From Knoellia sp. p5-6-4 (lineage in GTDB: Bacteria > Actinomycetota > Actinomycetes > Actinomycetales > Dermatophilaceae): 64,000 nucleotides of DNA. Under the pieces are notes generated by a model. It was not told the DNA's origin. It made no database searches and saw only the letters and a program-made list of their open reading frames with translations. Both the position numbers and the translations under genes were made by a program. Location of the stretch: positions 372,001 through 436,000 of the forward strand of contig NZ_JARGZF010000002.1 in the NCBI RefSeq assembly GCF_029222705.1, written 5' to 3'. Positions within the stretch are counted from its first letter, which is position 1, and each line of letters starts with the position of its first letter. Below, one piece after another: positions 51,696 through 61,447 of the stretch.

Positions 51696-54026
51696 ATGAC
51701 CACGAGTCCTGACTCCGCCGTGCCCACCGCTCGTGCCACCGAGCTGATCGCCTGGTTCGAGGACCTCTCCCGGGCCGACGTTCCGCGGGTCGGAGGCAAG
51801 GGCGCCAACCTCGGCGAGCTGGCCGGGGCCGGGCTTCCGGTGCCCGCCGGCTTCGTCATCACGGCGCAGGCCTACCTGCAGGCCATGGAGGAGGCGGGCG
51901 TTCGCGAGGCGATGCAGGCCGCGGCCTCGGCGGTCGATGTCGACTCAGCCGAGGCGCTGTCCTCGGCGTCGGCGCGACTCCAGCAGATGGTCCACTCGGC
52001 GGGGCTTCCCGCCCCCCTCGAACGTGCGGTGCTCGACGCCTACGGACGGCTCGACGAGGGACGCGTCGCCGTGCGTTCCTCGGCCACCGCTGAGGACGCG
52101 GCCTCGACGTCGTTCGCCGGCATGAACGAGACCTTCACCAATGTCAGCGGTGGCCCGGAGCTGCTCGCGCGGGTCGTCGACTGCTGGGCCTCCCTCTTCG
52201 GCCCGCGGGTGGTGGCCTACCGCGCGACGCACCGCCTGGCGGAGGAGCCCGCGATCGCCGTGGTCGTGCAGCGGATGGTCGACTCCGACGCCTCCGGGGT
52301 GATGTTCACCGCGGACCCGGCCACCGGCGACCGCGGCACGGTGGTGGTGGAGGCGGCATACGGCCTCGGTGAGGTGGTGGTCGGTGGACAGGTGTCCCCC
52401 GACACCTACGTCGTCGCCAAGGACGGCCCACGCATCCGGCAGGTCCACATCGGCACCAAGGCCGAGCAGATCGTCCGAGGGCCCGACGGCCACGACCAGC
52501 GACTCCCGGTGCCGGCGGACCTCCAGGGGCGGCGGGTGCTCGACGACGACGCGGTCCTGACCCTGGCACGCATGGCGATGCAGATCGAAAACCATTACGG
52601 CACACCGCAGGACGTCGAGTTCGCGATCGAGGGTGGCCAGACGTGGGTCGTGCAGTCGAGGCCCATCACGACCTTGGGCGCGCCGGGTGCCACCAACGAC
52701 GGCGAGGTGCCGGGAACGGCGCTGCTCAGCGGCCTGGCTGCCGCGCCCGGTACCGCCACCGGGCAGGTGCGCATCCTGCGCAGCACCGCCGACGGGCCCC
52801 GCCTCATGGCGGGCGAGGTGCTGGTCGCCAGCATGACCAACCCCGACTGGGTGCCGACGATGCGACGGGCCGCAGCCCTGGTGACCGACGGCGGCGGGGT
52901 GACGTGCCACGCCGCGATCGTGGGGCGTGAGCTGCACCTCCCCACCATCGTGGGGACGCGCCACGCCACCACGGTGCTGCGCGACGGCGAGCTCGTCACT
53001 GTCGACGGCGCCAAGGGCGTGGTGTATGCCGGTGCGCCGGCTGCCGCGGCCGCGGCGCCCGCTCCTGCCGCCCTGGTGCGGGACGCCGCCGAGCCGGAGT
53101 CGGCGCCCGCGACCGGCGCCGAGGCCACGGGCACCCTGCTCTACGTCAACCTCGCGATCGCCGACCATGCCGAGGCGGTCGCCGCCATGCCGGTCGACGG
53201 CGTGGGCCTGCTCCGGGCGGAGTTCATGATCACCGACGCACTGCGGGGCGAGCACCCCAAGCACCTGCTGGCCACGGGTCGAAGGGCCAAGTTCGTCGAG
53301 ACGATGAGCGAGTCCGTGCTGCGCATCACGCGTGCCTTCGCCCCGAGGCCGGTGGTCTACCGAGCCGTCGACTTCCGCACCAACGAGTTCCGCGGCCTCA
53401 CCGGAGGCGAGGAGTTCGAGCCGGTGGAGGCCAACCCGATGATCGGCTACCGCGGCTGCTACCGCTACATCCGCGACCCCGAGCTCTTCGCGCTCGACCT
53501 CGACGTCGTCGCCCGCGTCCGCGAGCAGACGCCGAACCTGCACCTGATGATCCCGTTCGTGCGCACCCGGTGGGAGCTCGAGGCCTGCCTCGAGGCCGTC
53601 GACATCCACGCCCTCGGACGGCAGCGCGGACTCCACCGGTGGGTCATGGCCGAGGTGCCGTCGGTGGTCTACCGCATCCCCGAGTACGCCCTCCTCGGCG
53701 TCGACGGCGTCTCGATCGGCTCCAACGACCTCACCCAGCTCATGCTGGGCGTCGACCGCGACTCCGAGATCTGCGCCGAGCTGTTCGACGAGTCCGACGC
53801 GGCCGTGGTCGACGCCATCGAGCGGATCATCGCGGCGTGCCGGGAGGCGGGCATCACCTCGTCCCTGTGCGGCCAGGCCCCGTCCAACCGGCCGGAGTTC
53901 GCCGAGGTGCTGGTGCGCGCCGGCATCACCTCGATCTCGGTCAACCCGGACGCAGCCGCGCGGGCGCGGCAGGTCATCGCCAGGGTCGAGCGCCGCATGC
54001 TGCTCGACCACGTCCGAAGAGGCTGA
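51696..54026 (+). CDS. ppsA: Phosphoenolpyruvate synthase
   Basis: 776 residues from ATG 51696. The N-terminal ATP-grasp domain starts [19 protein letters not shown] with [16 protein letters not shown]. The swivelling phosphohistidine domain has [15 protein letters not shown] (His405). The PEP/pyruvate barrel has [25 protein letters not shown] and the catalytic SLCGQAPS (Cys725). The enzyme makes PEP from pyruvate with ATP to AMP, a gluconeogenic step. PpsA with class I aldolase suggests carbon flow from C3 units upward. The DosR-like box implies induction under low oxygen. Confidence 0.95.
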   Translation: MTTSPDSAVPTARATELIAWFEDLSRADVPRVGGKGANLGELAGAGLPVPAGFVITAQAYLQAMEEAGVREAMQAAASAVDVDSAEALSSASARLQQMVHSAGLPAPLERAVLDAYGRLDEGRVAVRSSATAEDAASTSFAGMNETFTNVSGGPELLARVVDCWASLFGPRVVAYRATHRLAEEPAIAVVVQRMVDSDASGVMFTADPATGDRGTVVVEAAYGLGEVVVGGQVSPDTYVVAKDGPRIRQVHIGTKAEQIVRGPDGHDQRLPVPADLQGRRVLDDDAVLTLARMAMQIENHYGTPQDVEFAIEGGQTWVVQSRPITTLGAPGATNDGEVPGTALLSGLAAAPGTATGQVRILRSTADGPRLMAGEVLVASMTNPDWVPTMRRAAALVTDGGGVTCHAAIVGRELHLPTIVGTRHATTVLRDGELVTVDGAKGVVYAGAPAAAAAAPAPAALVRDAAEPESAPATGAEATGTLLYVNLAIADHAEAVAAMPVDGVGLLRAEFMITDALRGEHPKHLLATGRRAKFVETMSESVLRITRAFAPRPVVYRAVDFRTNEFRGLTGGEEFEPVEANPMIGYRGCYRYIRDPELFALDLDVVARVREQTPNLHLMIPFVRTRWELEACLEAVDIHALGRQRGLHRWVMAEVPSVVYRIPEYALLGVDGVSIGSNDLTQLMLGVDRDSEICAELFDESDAAVVDAIERIIAACREAGITSSLCGQAPSNRPEFAEVLVRAGITSISVNPDAAARARQVIARVERRMLLDHVRRG

Positions 54027-54093
54027 GCACCCTGCGCGGTGAGCACCCCATCGCGGTGGGGCGTGGGCTGACCCGCTCAGTGGGCTGGCCCGC

Positions 54094-55041
54094 TCAGTGG
54101 GTGGCGAGCTCCCGCTGCTCAGCGGTGGTGCCGATGTGGATGTCCATGACGTCGTGCAGCAGCCGGACCGCCACGTCGTGCGGGCGCTGGAAGGAGTTGC
54201 GTCCCATGATGGTCCCGAAGCCCCCGCCGAGCGCCGTCTGCCGGTTCTCCTCCAGCACGGCCGAGGTCTCCTTGGCCGCACCGCCGGAGAAGATCACGAT
54301 GCGGTGCCCGTCGAACGCGGACTGCACCACGTGGCGGACGCGGTCGGCGAGCGTCCCGAGCGGTACCCCGGCCTTCTCGAGCGCCTTGCGCGCCGCGGGG
54401 CTCTCGACCATCTCGCTCGGCGGCTTGACCTTCACCACGTGAGCGCCGAGCTGGCAGGCGAGGTGCGCGGCATACGCCACGACGTCGACGGCGGTGCGGC
54501 CCTGCTCGGACACGCCCGAGCCGCGGGGGTACGACCACACGACAACCGGCAGCCCGGCGAACGAGGCGTCCGTCGCGAGGCTGCGCAGGTTCTCGTACAT
54601 GCGGTTCCGTGCGGAGGAGCCTGGGTAGATGGTGAAGCCGACGGCCGCACACCCCAGTCGCACCGCGTCCTCGACGCTGGCCGTCACGGCGGGCTCGGGG
54701 TCCTTCCCCACGTAGAGGGAGTCGGCGCTGTTGCACTTGAGGATCAGCGGCAGCTCGGAAGCGAACGCCGGAGCCACCAGTTGGGCCGCGCCGAGCGGCA
54801 GTGCGTGCGCGCTGCAGCCGGCGTCGAGGGCGAGCTGGGCGTGGTAGCGCGGGTCGTAGCCCGCGGGGTTGGCTGCGAAGCTGCGGGCCGGGCCGTGCTC
54901 GAAGCCCTGGTCCACCGGCAGCACCACGAGCTTTCCGGTCCCGCCGGTGCGGCCCTGCTCCAGCATCCGGCGCAGGTTGGTCAGCGTCTGCGCGTCGTCT
55001 CCCTCGTACCAGGAGAGGATCTCGTCGACTCGTCGGGACAT
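54094..55041 (-). CDS. Class I fructose-bisphosphate aldolase (FbaB/DhnA type)
   Basis: 315 residues from ATG 55041 with AGAGG 6 bases upstream. KLVVLPVDQGFEHGPARSF, LILKCNSADSLY, SARNRMYENLRSL, VVVWSYPRGSG and the Schiff-base lysine segment AHVVKVKPPSEM match archaeal-type class I aldolases such as Escherichia coli FbaB. FSGGAAKE and GGGFGTIMGRNSFQR bind phosphate. It interconverts fructose-1,6-bisphosphate and triose phosphates without metal. Divergent from the P-type ATPase gene, sharing a regulatory region with a DosR-like box. Confidence 0.92.
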   Translation of the reverse strand: MSRRVDEILSWYEGDDAQTLTNLRRMLEQGRTGGTGKLVVLPVDQGFEHGPARSFAANPAGYDPRYHAQLALDAGCSAHALPLGAAQLVAPAFASELPLILKCNSADSLYVGKDPEPAVTASVEDAVRLGCAAVGFTIYPGSSARNRMYENLRSLATDASFAGLPVVVWSYPRGSGVSEQGRTAVDVVAYAAHLACQLGAHVVKVKPPSEMVESPAARKALEKAGVPLGTLADRVRHVVQSAFDGHRIVIFSGGAAKETSAVLEENRQTALGGGFGTIMGRNSFQRPHDVAVRLLHDVMDIHIGTTAEQRELATH

Positions 55042-55135
55042 GGCTGCCTCTTCTCACCACGGGCCGACCGCACTGGCCGCGGACCGGCCGGGCCGGCTGA
55101 CACCCCAACCGTTCTACGGAGGGGGCACCGCAGAT

Positions 55136-55150
55136 AGGTCCGTTGGTCCC
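55136..55150. promoter_or_regulatory. DosR/DevR-like box between aldolase and P-type ATPase
   Basis: On the minus strand GGGACCAACGGACCT, close to GGGACTTTCGGCCCT. Its centre is about 43 bases before the start expected from the -10 box TAGGGT (55174-55179) of the ATPase gene. The minus-strand TAGAAC at 55111-55116 could let the aldolase share it. Confidence 0.6.
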
Positions 55151-55209
55151 GAGTGTTCGGCCTCGCACCGTTCTAGGGTCGGAGCAGGGCTGGACGCCGG
55201 GAGTTGCCG

Positions 55210-57822
55210 ATGACCGTTCTGCGGGAGCGGGGTCTGCTGGGCCTGTCCGCCGACGAGGCGGCTGCCCGGCTCGCCTCGGACGGGCCCAACGAGCTGCCCA
55301 CGGCCAGGAGGCACACCCTCTCGAGGCAGGCGTGGGAGGTCCTGAGGCAGCCGATGCTCCTCCTGCTGCTCGGCGCCGGGCTCGTCAACTTCCTGCTGGC
55401 CGAGCCCCTCGACGGCGTGACCCTGCTGTCCTTCGTCGTGGTCGTGATCGGCATCTCGATCTACCAGGAGCACAAGACCGAGAACGCCCTGGCCGCGCTG
55501 CGGGACCTTTCCTCGCCCCGCGCACTGGTGGTCCGGGACGGCATACAGGTGCGGGTCGCCGGCCGGGACGTCGTGCGCGGGGACGTCGTCCTGCTCGCGG
55601 AGGGCGACCGGGTGCCTGCCGATGCCGTGGTCCTCGACGCCGTGAACCTGTCGGTCGACGAGTCGGCGCTCACCGGCGAGTCCGTGCCCGTGCGGAAGGC
55701 ACCAGCCGGCCCGGATGAGGCCGCCGAGGGCGCACCCCGGGGCACGGACCGCGGCACCCGCGGCACCCGCGGCACCGGCGAGGGTACCCGCAGCCGCATG
55801 GGCAGGCCCGGTGGCGACGGCACGCCCTGGGTCTTCTCCGGGACGCTCGTGGTGAGGGGACGCGGCATCGCGGAGGTGTGCCACACCGGCTCCGACACCG
55901 AGCTCGGACGGATCGGTTCGGCCCTGCGCGAGATCGCGCCGGCGCGGACACCGCTGCAGCGCGAGGTCGACCGGCTCGTGCGGGTCATCGCCGTGGTGGG
56001 GGTGGCCGCTGCCGTCACGGTGGTGGTGCTCTACGGGTCCACGCGCGGACGCTGGATGGAGGGGCTGCTGGCAGGCATCGCCACCGCCATGGCCATGCTG
56101 CCGGAGGAGTTCCCGGTCGTGCTGACCGTCTTCCTCGCCCTCGGGGCCTGGCGCATCTCCCAGAAGCACGTCCTCACCCGGCGGTCGGCCGTGATCGAGG
56201 CGCTGGGCTCGGCGACGGTCGTCTGCGTCGACAAGACCGGCACGCTGACGATGAACAGCATGTCGGTGCGCCAGCTCGTCGTGGGGGGCTCGGTCCACAC
56301 GCTGGACGGCGGCCCGCTCCCGGAGGCCTTCCACGCCCTCGCGGACTTCCTCGCGCTGGCATCGCCCGTCGACCCGTTCGACCCGATGGACAAGGCCTTC
56401 CGGGAGGTGGCCGACACCCAGCTCGCGGGCAGTGAGCACGACCACCCCGACTTCGAGCTCCTGCGCGAGTACCCGCTCTGCGAGGACCTGCTCGCCATGT
56501 CGCACGTGTGGCGCTCCCCCGACAGCACCAGCTATGTGGTCGCGGCGAAGGGGGCGCCGGAGGCCATCGCCGACCTCTGCCACCTCGCGCCACGGCAGCA
56601 CGCGGCTTTGATGGAGGACGTACGCTGCGCGACCGCGTCCGGGCAGCGGGTCCTGGCCGCAGCACGGGCCCAGTTCAGCGATGCCCGGCCCCTGCCCACG
56701 GAGCAGCACGACTTCGACTTCGAGCTCCTCGGGCTGGCCGCCCTGCACGACCCGGTGCGCCCGGGGGTGCCGGAGGCGGTGGCCGAGTGCGCCCGGGCGG
56801 GGGTGCGCACGGTGATGATCACCGGCGACTACCCGGGCACCGCGCTCGCGGTCGCCCGCGAGGTGGGTCTCGACACGGACGCCGGCGTCCTCACCGGGCC
56901 CGACCTCGAGGCCATGTCCGACGACGAGCTGGCCCGCAGGGTCTCGGCGGTCAGCGTCTTCGCCCGCACGGTGCCCGAGCAGAAGCTGCGCCTCGTGCGC
57001 GCCCTGCAGGCGACGGGTGAGGTCGTCGGCATGACCGGCGACGGGGTCAACGACGCCCCTGCCCTGCGGGCGGCCGACATCGGCATCGCCATGGGCGCGA
57101 GGGGCACCGACGTTGCCCGGGAGTCCGCGGCTCTCGTCCTCACCGACGACGACTTCACCTCGATCGCCGCGGGCATCCGGCAGGGCCGCGGCATCTACGC
57201 CAACCTGCGCAAGGCGATGGCCTACATCCTCGCCGTGCACGTGCCGATCATCGGCATGTCGCTGGTCCCGCTCCTCGTGGCCGACTGGCCACTGGTGCTG
57301 ATGCCCGTGCAGATCGCCTTCCTCGAGCTCATCATCGACCCGGCCTGCTCCATCGTGTTCGAGGCGGAGGAGGTCGACCCCACGATCATGGACCAGCCAC
57401 CGAGGCGCCCGGGCGAGCCCGTCTTCGGCAGGTCGGTCATCGCCGTCTCGGCGCTGCAGGGGCTCTCCGTGCTGGCCGGCGTGCTCGGGGTCTACCTGTG
57501 GGCGCTCGCCTCCGACCGCCCCGCCGAGGTGGTCCGTTCGGTCACCTTCACGACCCTCGTCGCCGCCAACCTCGCCCTCATCCTCGTCAACCGCTCGTGG
57601 CGGCTGTCGATCGGGCGCACCCTTCGGGAGCGGCGCAACGCGGCGCTCCCGTGGGTGCTCGGCGCGGCCGTCGTGCTGCTCACCGCCCTGTTGACGGTGC
57701 CACCCCTGCGCGAGGCCTTCGACCTCGGCCCGGTCGGTCTCCTCGACGTCGCCGTGGCCGTCGTCGTGGGCCTTGCCGGGGTGGTCTGGTTCGAGGTCTA
57801 CAAGGTCCTCTCACCGCGCTGA
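55210..57822 (+). CDS. P-type cation-transporting ATPase
   Basis: 870 residues from ATG 55210, GGGAG 6 bases upstream. N-terminal cation ATPase domain (GLSADEAAARLASDGPNELP). Actuator TGESVPV near 155, phosphorylation site DKTGTLT with Asp341, hinge TGDGVNDAPALR near 610, about ten membrane helices. Helix 4 carries PEEFP rather than PEGLP (Ca/SERCA-like) or CPC/CPH (heavy metals), so the ion is not predictable; P2-like by overall plan. The actuator loop has an insertion with three exact 9-base repeats encoding GTR GTR GTG. DosR-regulated P-type ATPases (CtpF) are known in mycobacteria. Confidence 0.92.
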   Translation: MTVLRERGLLGLSADEAAARLASDGPNELPTARRHTLSRQAWEVLRQPMLLLLLGAGLVNFLLAEPLDGVTLLSFVVVVIGISIYQEHKTENALAALRDLSSPRALVVRDGIQVRVAGRDVVRGDVVLLAEGDRVPADAVVLDAVNLSVDESALTGESVPVRKAPAGPDEAAEGAPRGTDRGTRGTRGTGEGTRSRMGRPGGDGTPWVFSGTLVVRGRGIAEVCHTGSDTELGRIGSALREIAPARTPLQREVDRLVRVIAVVGVAAAVTVVVLYGSTRGRWMEGLLAGIATAMAMLPEEFPVVLTVFLALGAWRISQKHVLTRRSAVIEALGSATVVCVDKTGTLTMNSMSVRQLVVGGSVHTLDGGPLPEAFHALADFLALASPVDPFDPMDKAFREVADTQLAGSEHDHPDFELLREYPLCEDLLAMSHVWRSPDSTSYVVAAKGAPEAIADLCHLAPRQHAALMEDVRCATASGQRVLAAARAQFSDARPLPTEQHDFDFELLGLAALHDPVRPGVPEAVAECARAGVRTVMITGDYPGTALAVAREVGLDTDAGVLTGPDLEAMSDDELARRVSAVSVFARTVPEQKLRLVRALQATGEVVGMTGDGVNDAPALRAADIGIAMGARGTDVARESAALVLTDDDFTSIAAGIRQGRGIYANLRKAMAYILAVHVPIIGMSLVPLLVADWPLVLMPVQIAFLELIIDPACSIVFEAEEVDPTIMDQPPRRPGEPVFGRSVIAVSALQGLSVLAGVLGVYLWALASDRPAEVVRSVTFTTLVAANLALILVNRSWRLSIGRTLRERRNAALPWVLGAAVVLLTALLTVPPLREAFDLGPVGLLDVAVAVVVGLAGVVWFEVYKVLSPR

Positions 57823-57874
57823 CCGCCTCAGGGGAACGTGCCGAGGAGACTGCGCCCTGGCGACCGCCTGCGAC

Positions 57875-58906
57875 CTAGCGCCCACCGGTGAGGCTGCGGT
57901 GGCGCTGCTCCCGGCCGGGAGCGCCGTAGGGGTAGTCGTCGACGCGCGGGGCGCTGGCCTCCGTCAGCCGCGCCAGCGCGTCGTCGCCGAGGTCGAGGTC
58001 TGCCGCCGCCATGGTGTCGACCAGCTGCTCCACCGATCGCGCGCCGAGGATGACCGAAGTGACCGCGGGCTGGGCGGCCAGCCACGCGAGGGCCACCTGG
58101 GCCGGCGTCGCGCCCGCGCCCTGCGCGACCTCCCGCACCGCGTCGACGACCCTCCACGTGCGCTCCTCGGCGTTGCGGCCCTCCCACGCCTCCATGCCGC
58201 GTTCGGGGTTGTCGCCCAGGCGGGTCGGGCCGCTCGGCGGGACGTCGCGCTCGTACTTGCCGGTGAGCCAGCCCCCGGCGAGCGGGGACCACGGCAGCAG
58301 GCCGATGCCGGCGTCGAGGGCCGCGGGGACGACCTCGTGCTCGATGTCGCGGACCAGCAGGTTGTACTGCGGCTGCAGGGTCACCGGGGGCGCCCAGCCG
58401 TGGGCGCGGGCGACGTGCACGGCCTTCGTGAGCTGCCAGCCGAGGTAGTTCGAGAAGCCGTAGTAGCCGATCTTCCCGGCGGAGACGGCGTCGTCGAGGA
58501 AGCGCAGAGTCTCCTCCAGTGGTGTCACGGCGTCCCAGGCGTGCATCTGGTAAAGGTCGACGTGCTCCACGCCGAGGCGCCGCAGCGAGTCGTCGAGCGC
58601 GGTGCGAAGGTGACGCCGGGAGAGCCCGAGGTCGTTGGGGCCCGCTCCCATCGGGAACCGGCCCTTGGTCGCCAGCACCACCTGTCGGGCCTCGGTGGGG
58701 CGCTTGGCCAGCCAGCGCCCGATGATCTCCTCGGAGACGCCAGAGCCGTAGACGTCGGCCGTGTCGACCAAGGTGCCGCCGCGCTCGACGAAGGCGTCCA
58801 GCAGGTCGAACGACGTGGCCTCGTCGGCCTCCGCCCCGAAGGTCATGGCGCCGAGGGCCTGGGTCGAGACGACGGCTCCGCTGCAGCCGAGAGTGCGGTG
58901 GCGCAT
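57875..58906 (-). CDS. Aldo/keto reductase
   Basis: 343 residues from ATG 58906, GGAGG a few bases upstream. TIM-barrel AKR with the catalytic Asp/Tyr in [17 protein letters not shown], Lys in VVLATKGRF and His in [32 protein letters not shown] and [12 protein letters not shown] form the NADPH-binding C-terminal part. This belongs to the actinobacterial AKR group reducing small aldehydes or ketones; substrate unknown. Convergent with the ATPase, divergent from gluA. Confidence 0.9.
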   Translation of the reverse strand: MRHRTLGCSGAVVSTQALGAMTFGAEADEATSFDLLDAFVERGGTLVDTADVYGSGVSEEIIGRWLAKRPTEARQVVLATKGRFPMGAGPNDLGLSRRHLRTALDDSLRRLGVEHVDLYQMHAWDAVTPLEETLRFLDDAVSAGKIGYYGFSNYLGWQLTKAVHVARAHGWAPPVTLQPQYNLLVRDIEHEVVPAALDAGIGLLPWSPLAGGWLTGKYERDVPPSGPTRLGDNPERGMEAWEGRNAEERTWRVVDAVREVAQGAGATPAQVALAWLAAQPAVTSVILGARSVEQLVDTMAAADLDLGDDALARLTEASAPRVDDYPYGAPGREQRHRSLTGGR

Positions 58907-59018
58907 GGGCCCTCCGAAGGTCGCAGGAGTGGGACCACTCCACGGTAGCGGCGGCGACACCACATTGCTTTTCGGCGAAAATGGCGAGGCGTCCTGTCCG
59001 CGGCACGCCGCCTGCGAG

Positions 59019-59024
59019 TAGGTT
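59019..59024 (+). promoter_or_regulatory. -10 box of glu operon (leaderless gluA)
   Basis: TAGGTT followed by 7 bases and ATG 59032. Confidence 0.55.
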
Positions 59025-59031
59025 GCCTGCC

Positions 59032-59772
59032 ATGACGGAGCCTCTCGTCGTCCTCAAGGGCGTCAACAAGCACTTCGGCGACCTGCACGTGCTGAAGGAC
59101 ATCAACCTCACGATCGGCAAGGGCGAGGTCGTCGTGGTGATCGGCCCATCGGGCTCGGGCAAGTCGACCCTGTGCCGCACCATCAACCGCCTCGAGACCT
59201 TCGAGAGCGGCACCATCGAGATCGACGGGAAGCCGCTGCCCGAGGAGGGCAAGGCCCTCGCGGAGCTGCGCGCCGACGTGGGCATGGTCTTCCAGTCGTT
59301 CAACCTCTTCGCCCACAAGACGATCCTGCAGAACGTCACGCTCGGCCCCATGAAGGCCCGTGGCGTCAAGAAGGCCGACGCCGAGAAGCGCGCCATGGAG
59401 CTGCTCGAGCGCGTGGGCGTCGCGCACCAGGCCCAGAAGTACCCGGCCCAGCTGTCCGGCGGCCAGCAGCAGCGCGTGGCCATCGCGCGGTCGCTGGCCA
59501 TGGACCCGAAGATCATGCTCTTCGACGAGCCGACGTCGGCGCTCGACCCGGAGATGATCAACGAGGTGCTCGACGTGATGATCTCGCTGGCGAAGTCCGG
59601 CATGACGATGGTCGTCGTCACGCACGAGATGGGCTTCGCCCGGCGGGCAGCCAACCGGGTCGTTTTCATGGCCGACGGCCAGGTCGTCGAGGAGGCAGAA
59701 CCCGAGACCTTCTTCACCCACCCCAAGTCGGATCGCGCCAAGGACTTCCTCGGCAAGATCCTCACGCACTGA
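59032..59772 (+). CDS. gluA: Glutamate ABC transporter ATP-binding protein
   Basis: 246 residues. Walker [10 protein letters not shown] (near 38), Q-loop [11 protein letters not shown], signature [15 protein letters not shown] (near 142), Walker [15 protein letters not shown] and H-loop VTHEMGFA. Polar amino acid uptake subfamily (GlnQ/GluA). ATP hydrolysis drives glutamate import through GluC/GluD. First gene of the operon; start supported by the leaderless promoter. The operon order gluABCD is that of Corynebacterium glutamicum. Confidence 0.94.
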   Translation: MTEPLVVLKGVNKHFGDLHVLKDINLTIGKGEVVVVIGPSGSGKSTLCRTINRLETFESGTIEIDGKPLPEEGKALAELRADVGMVFQSFNLFAHKTILQNVTLGPMKARGVKKADAEKRAMELLERVGVAHQAQKYPAQLSGGQQQRVAIARSLAMDPKIMLFDEPTSALDPEMINEVLDVMISLAKSGMTMVVVTHEMGFARRAANRVVFMADGQVVEEAEPETFFTHPKSDRAKDFLGKILTH

Positions 59773-59856
59773 CGGCCCGGCTGAGCCGCTGAGCCGTCGA
59801 CTCCCGACCGGTGCCGCAGAGCGCGGTCCCGGCCACACCCAACAGGAGGAAACACC

Positions 59857-60693
59857 ATGACACTTCGTCGTTTCGGGGCCGCGGCGGCAGTTGCCGTCGT
59901 CGCGCTCGGCCTCACGGCCTGCGGCGACAGCGGAGACGGGGGCGACTCCGGCTCTGGCGGCGGGAAGTTCAAGGTCGGCATCAAGTTCGACCAGCCCGGT
60001 CTCGGCCTGAAGGAGGGCTCGGACTACACGGGCCTCGACGTCGACGTGGCGACCTACATCGCCAAGGAGCTCGGCCACGCCGAGGGCGACATCCAGTGGG
60101 TGCAGGCCCCCAGCGCCCAGCGCGAGACCCTGATCGAGACCGGCCAGGTCGACATGGTGGTCGCGACCTACTCCATCACCGACGCCCGCAAGGAGAAGAT
60201 CTCCTTCGCCGGCCCGTACTTCATCGCCGGCCAGGACCTGCTCGTCCGCGCTGACGACTCCTCCATCACCGGGCCCGACGCCCTCACCGGCAAGAAGCTC
60301 TGCTCGGTGAAGGGCTCGACGTCCGCGCAGAAGGTCAAGGACAAGTACCCCGGCGTCCAGCTCCAGGAGTTCGGCACCTACTCCGAGTGCGTGGCGGCCC
60401 TGGTCTCCAAGGGCGTCGACGCCCTGACGACCGACAACACGATCCTCGCGGGCTACGCCGCGCAGGACCAGTACAAGGGCAAGCTCAAGGTCGTCGGCCA
60501 GACCTTCTCCGAGGAGCGCTACGGCGTCGGCATCAAGAAGGGCGACACCGCCACCTGCGAGAAGATCAACAAGGCGATCCAGAAGATGGTCGACGACAAG
60601 TCCTGGCAGAAGGCGGTCGACGACAACCTGGGCCCGGCCGGGTTCAAGGTCGACACCGCGACCAACCCGCCGAAGCAGGACCCCTGCTCCTGA
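59857..60693 (+). CDS. gluB: Glutamate-binding lipoprotein
   Basis: 278 residues, AGGAGG 7 bases before ATG 59857. Signal peptide FGAAAAVAVVALGLTAC with lipobox LTAC (lipid-modified Cys22), then a Gly/Ser/Asp linker and an SBP-type 3 domain: FKVGIKFDQPGLGLK, VDMVVATYSITDARKEKISFAGPYF and KGVDALTTDNTILAGYA. It captures glutamate (or related amino acid) at the outer membrane face and delivers it to GluCD. The hairpin after it should raise gluB message, as binding proteins are needed in excess. Confidence 0.95.
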   Translation: MTLRRFGAAAAVAVVALGLTACGDSGDGGDSGSGGGKFKVGIKFDQPGLGLKEGSDYTGLDVDVATYIAKELGHAEGDIQWVQAPSAQRETLIETGQVDMVVATYSITDARKEKISFAGPYFIAGQDLLVRADDSSITGPDALTGKKLCSVKGSTSAQKVKDKYPGVQLQEFGTYSECVAALVSKGVDALTTDNTILAGYAAQDQYKGKLKVVGQTFSEERYGVGIKKGDTATCEKINKAIQKMVDDKSWQKAVDDNLGPAGFKVDTATNPPKQDPCS

Positions 60694-60708
60694 CCTGAGC
60701 AGCACGAT

Positions 60709-60747
60709 GCGTATGCCGCCCCGCTGAGCCGGCGGGGCGGCATACGC
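60709..60747 (+). terminator. Intra-operon hairpin between gluB and gluC, with inverted GTATGCCG octamers
   Basis: Perfect 16-bp stem starting GCGTATGCCGCCCCGC, 7-base loop TGAGCCG, 16 bases after the gluB stop. Same octamer arrangement as the aceE terminator. Probably partial termination or mRNA 3'-end protection. Confidence 0.8.
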
Positions 60748-60781
60748 ACCGCACCGTCCCCACCCACAGAAGGGCCTTCCA

Positions 60782-61447
60782 ATGGGTGACATCCTGGGCC
60801 AGTACGACGTCCTCGGGGCGTTCTGGCTGACGATCCAGCTGGCCTTCTTCTCGGCCATCGGGTCCCTGATCCTCGGGACCGTCGTCGCCGTCATGCGCGT
60901 CTCCCCCGTGCGCGTGCTGCAGCTGCTCGGCACGTGGTACGTCAACACCTTCCGCAACACCCCGCTGACGCTGCTGATGGTCTTCAGCATCCTCGGCGCG
61001 ACGTACATCCTCGGCATCAACCTCGCGCCGGAGTCGTTCGAGGACAACAACTTCCGCTGGGCCGTCGTGGTCCTGTCGGTCTACCACGCCGCGTTCGTCT
61101 GCGAGGCGCTGCGCAGCGGTGTCAACACGGTGCCGGCGGGGCAGGCCGAGGCGGCTCGCGCGATCGGGCTGACCTTCGGCCAGAGCATGCGCGAGGTGAT
61201 CCTCCCCCAGGCGTTCCGTGGCGCCGTCGCTCCCCTCGGCTCGACGCTCATCGCGCTCATCAAGAACACGACCGTGGCGGCCGTCATCGGCAACCCTGAG
61301 GCAGCCGGACTGATGAGTGAGATCGTCGAGAACGAGGGCAGCTCCATCGGCATCTTCCTGGTGTTCGCGCTCGGCTTCGTCATCCTGACCCTGCCCGTCG
61401 GCGTGCTGTTCACCAGCATGTCGCGACGCCTGGCGGTGAAGCGATGA
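60782..61447 (+). CDS. gluC: Glutamate ABC transporter permease
   Basis: 221 residues, AGAAGG 8 bases before ATG 60782. HisM/GlnP-type permease with about five helices; FWLTIQLAFFSAIGSLILG starts helix 1 and YVNTFRNTPLTLLMVF follows. The EAA coupling loop that contacts GluA reads AGQAEAARAIGLTFGQSMREVI. Its TGA overlaps the gluD start (ATGA). Confidence 0.94.
   Translation: MGDILGQYDVLGAFWLTIQLAFFSAIGSLILGTVVAVMRVSPVRVLQLLGTWYVNTFRNTPLTLLMVFSILGATYILGINLAPESFEDNNFRWAVVVLSVYHAAFVCEALRSGVNTVPAGQAEAARAIGLTFGQSMREVILPQAFRGAVAPLGSTLIALIKNTTVAAVIGNPEAAGLMSEIVENEGSSIGIFLVFALGFVILTLPVGVLFTSMSRRLAVKR

Noticed and set aside
54040-54100. Tandem CCCGCTCAGTGGG repeats between ppsA and aldolase as regulatory element
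   Set aside because: Two copies in a convergent intergenic gap; most likely part of a loose terminator, no further support.
51945-54281. Long open frame (778 codons) antisense to ppsA
   Set aside because: Shadow of ppsA third-position GC; low-complexity His/Gly/Arg protein without a start signal.
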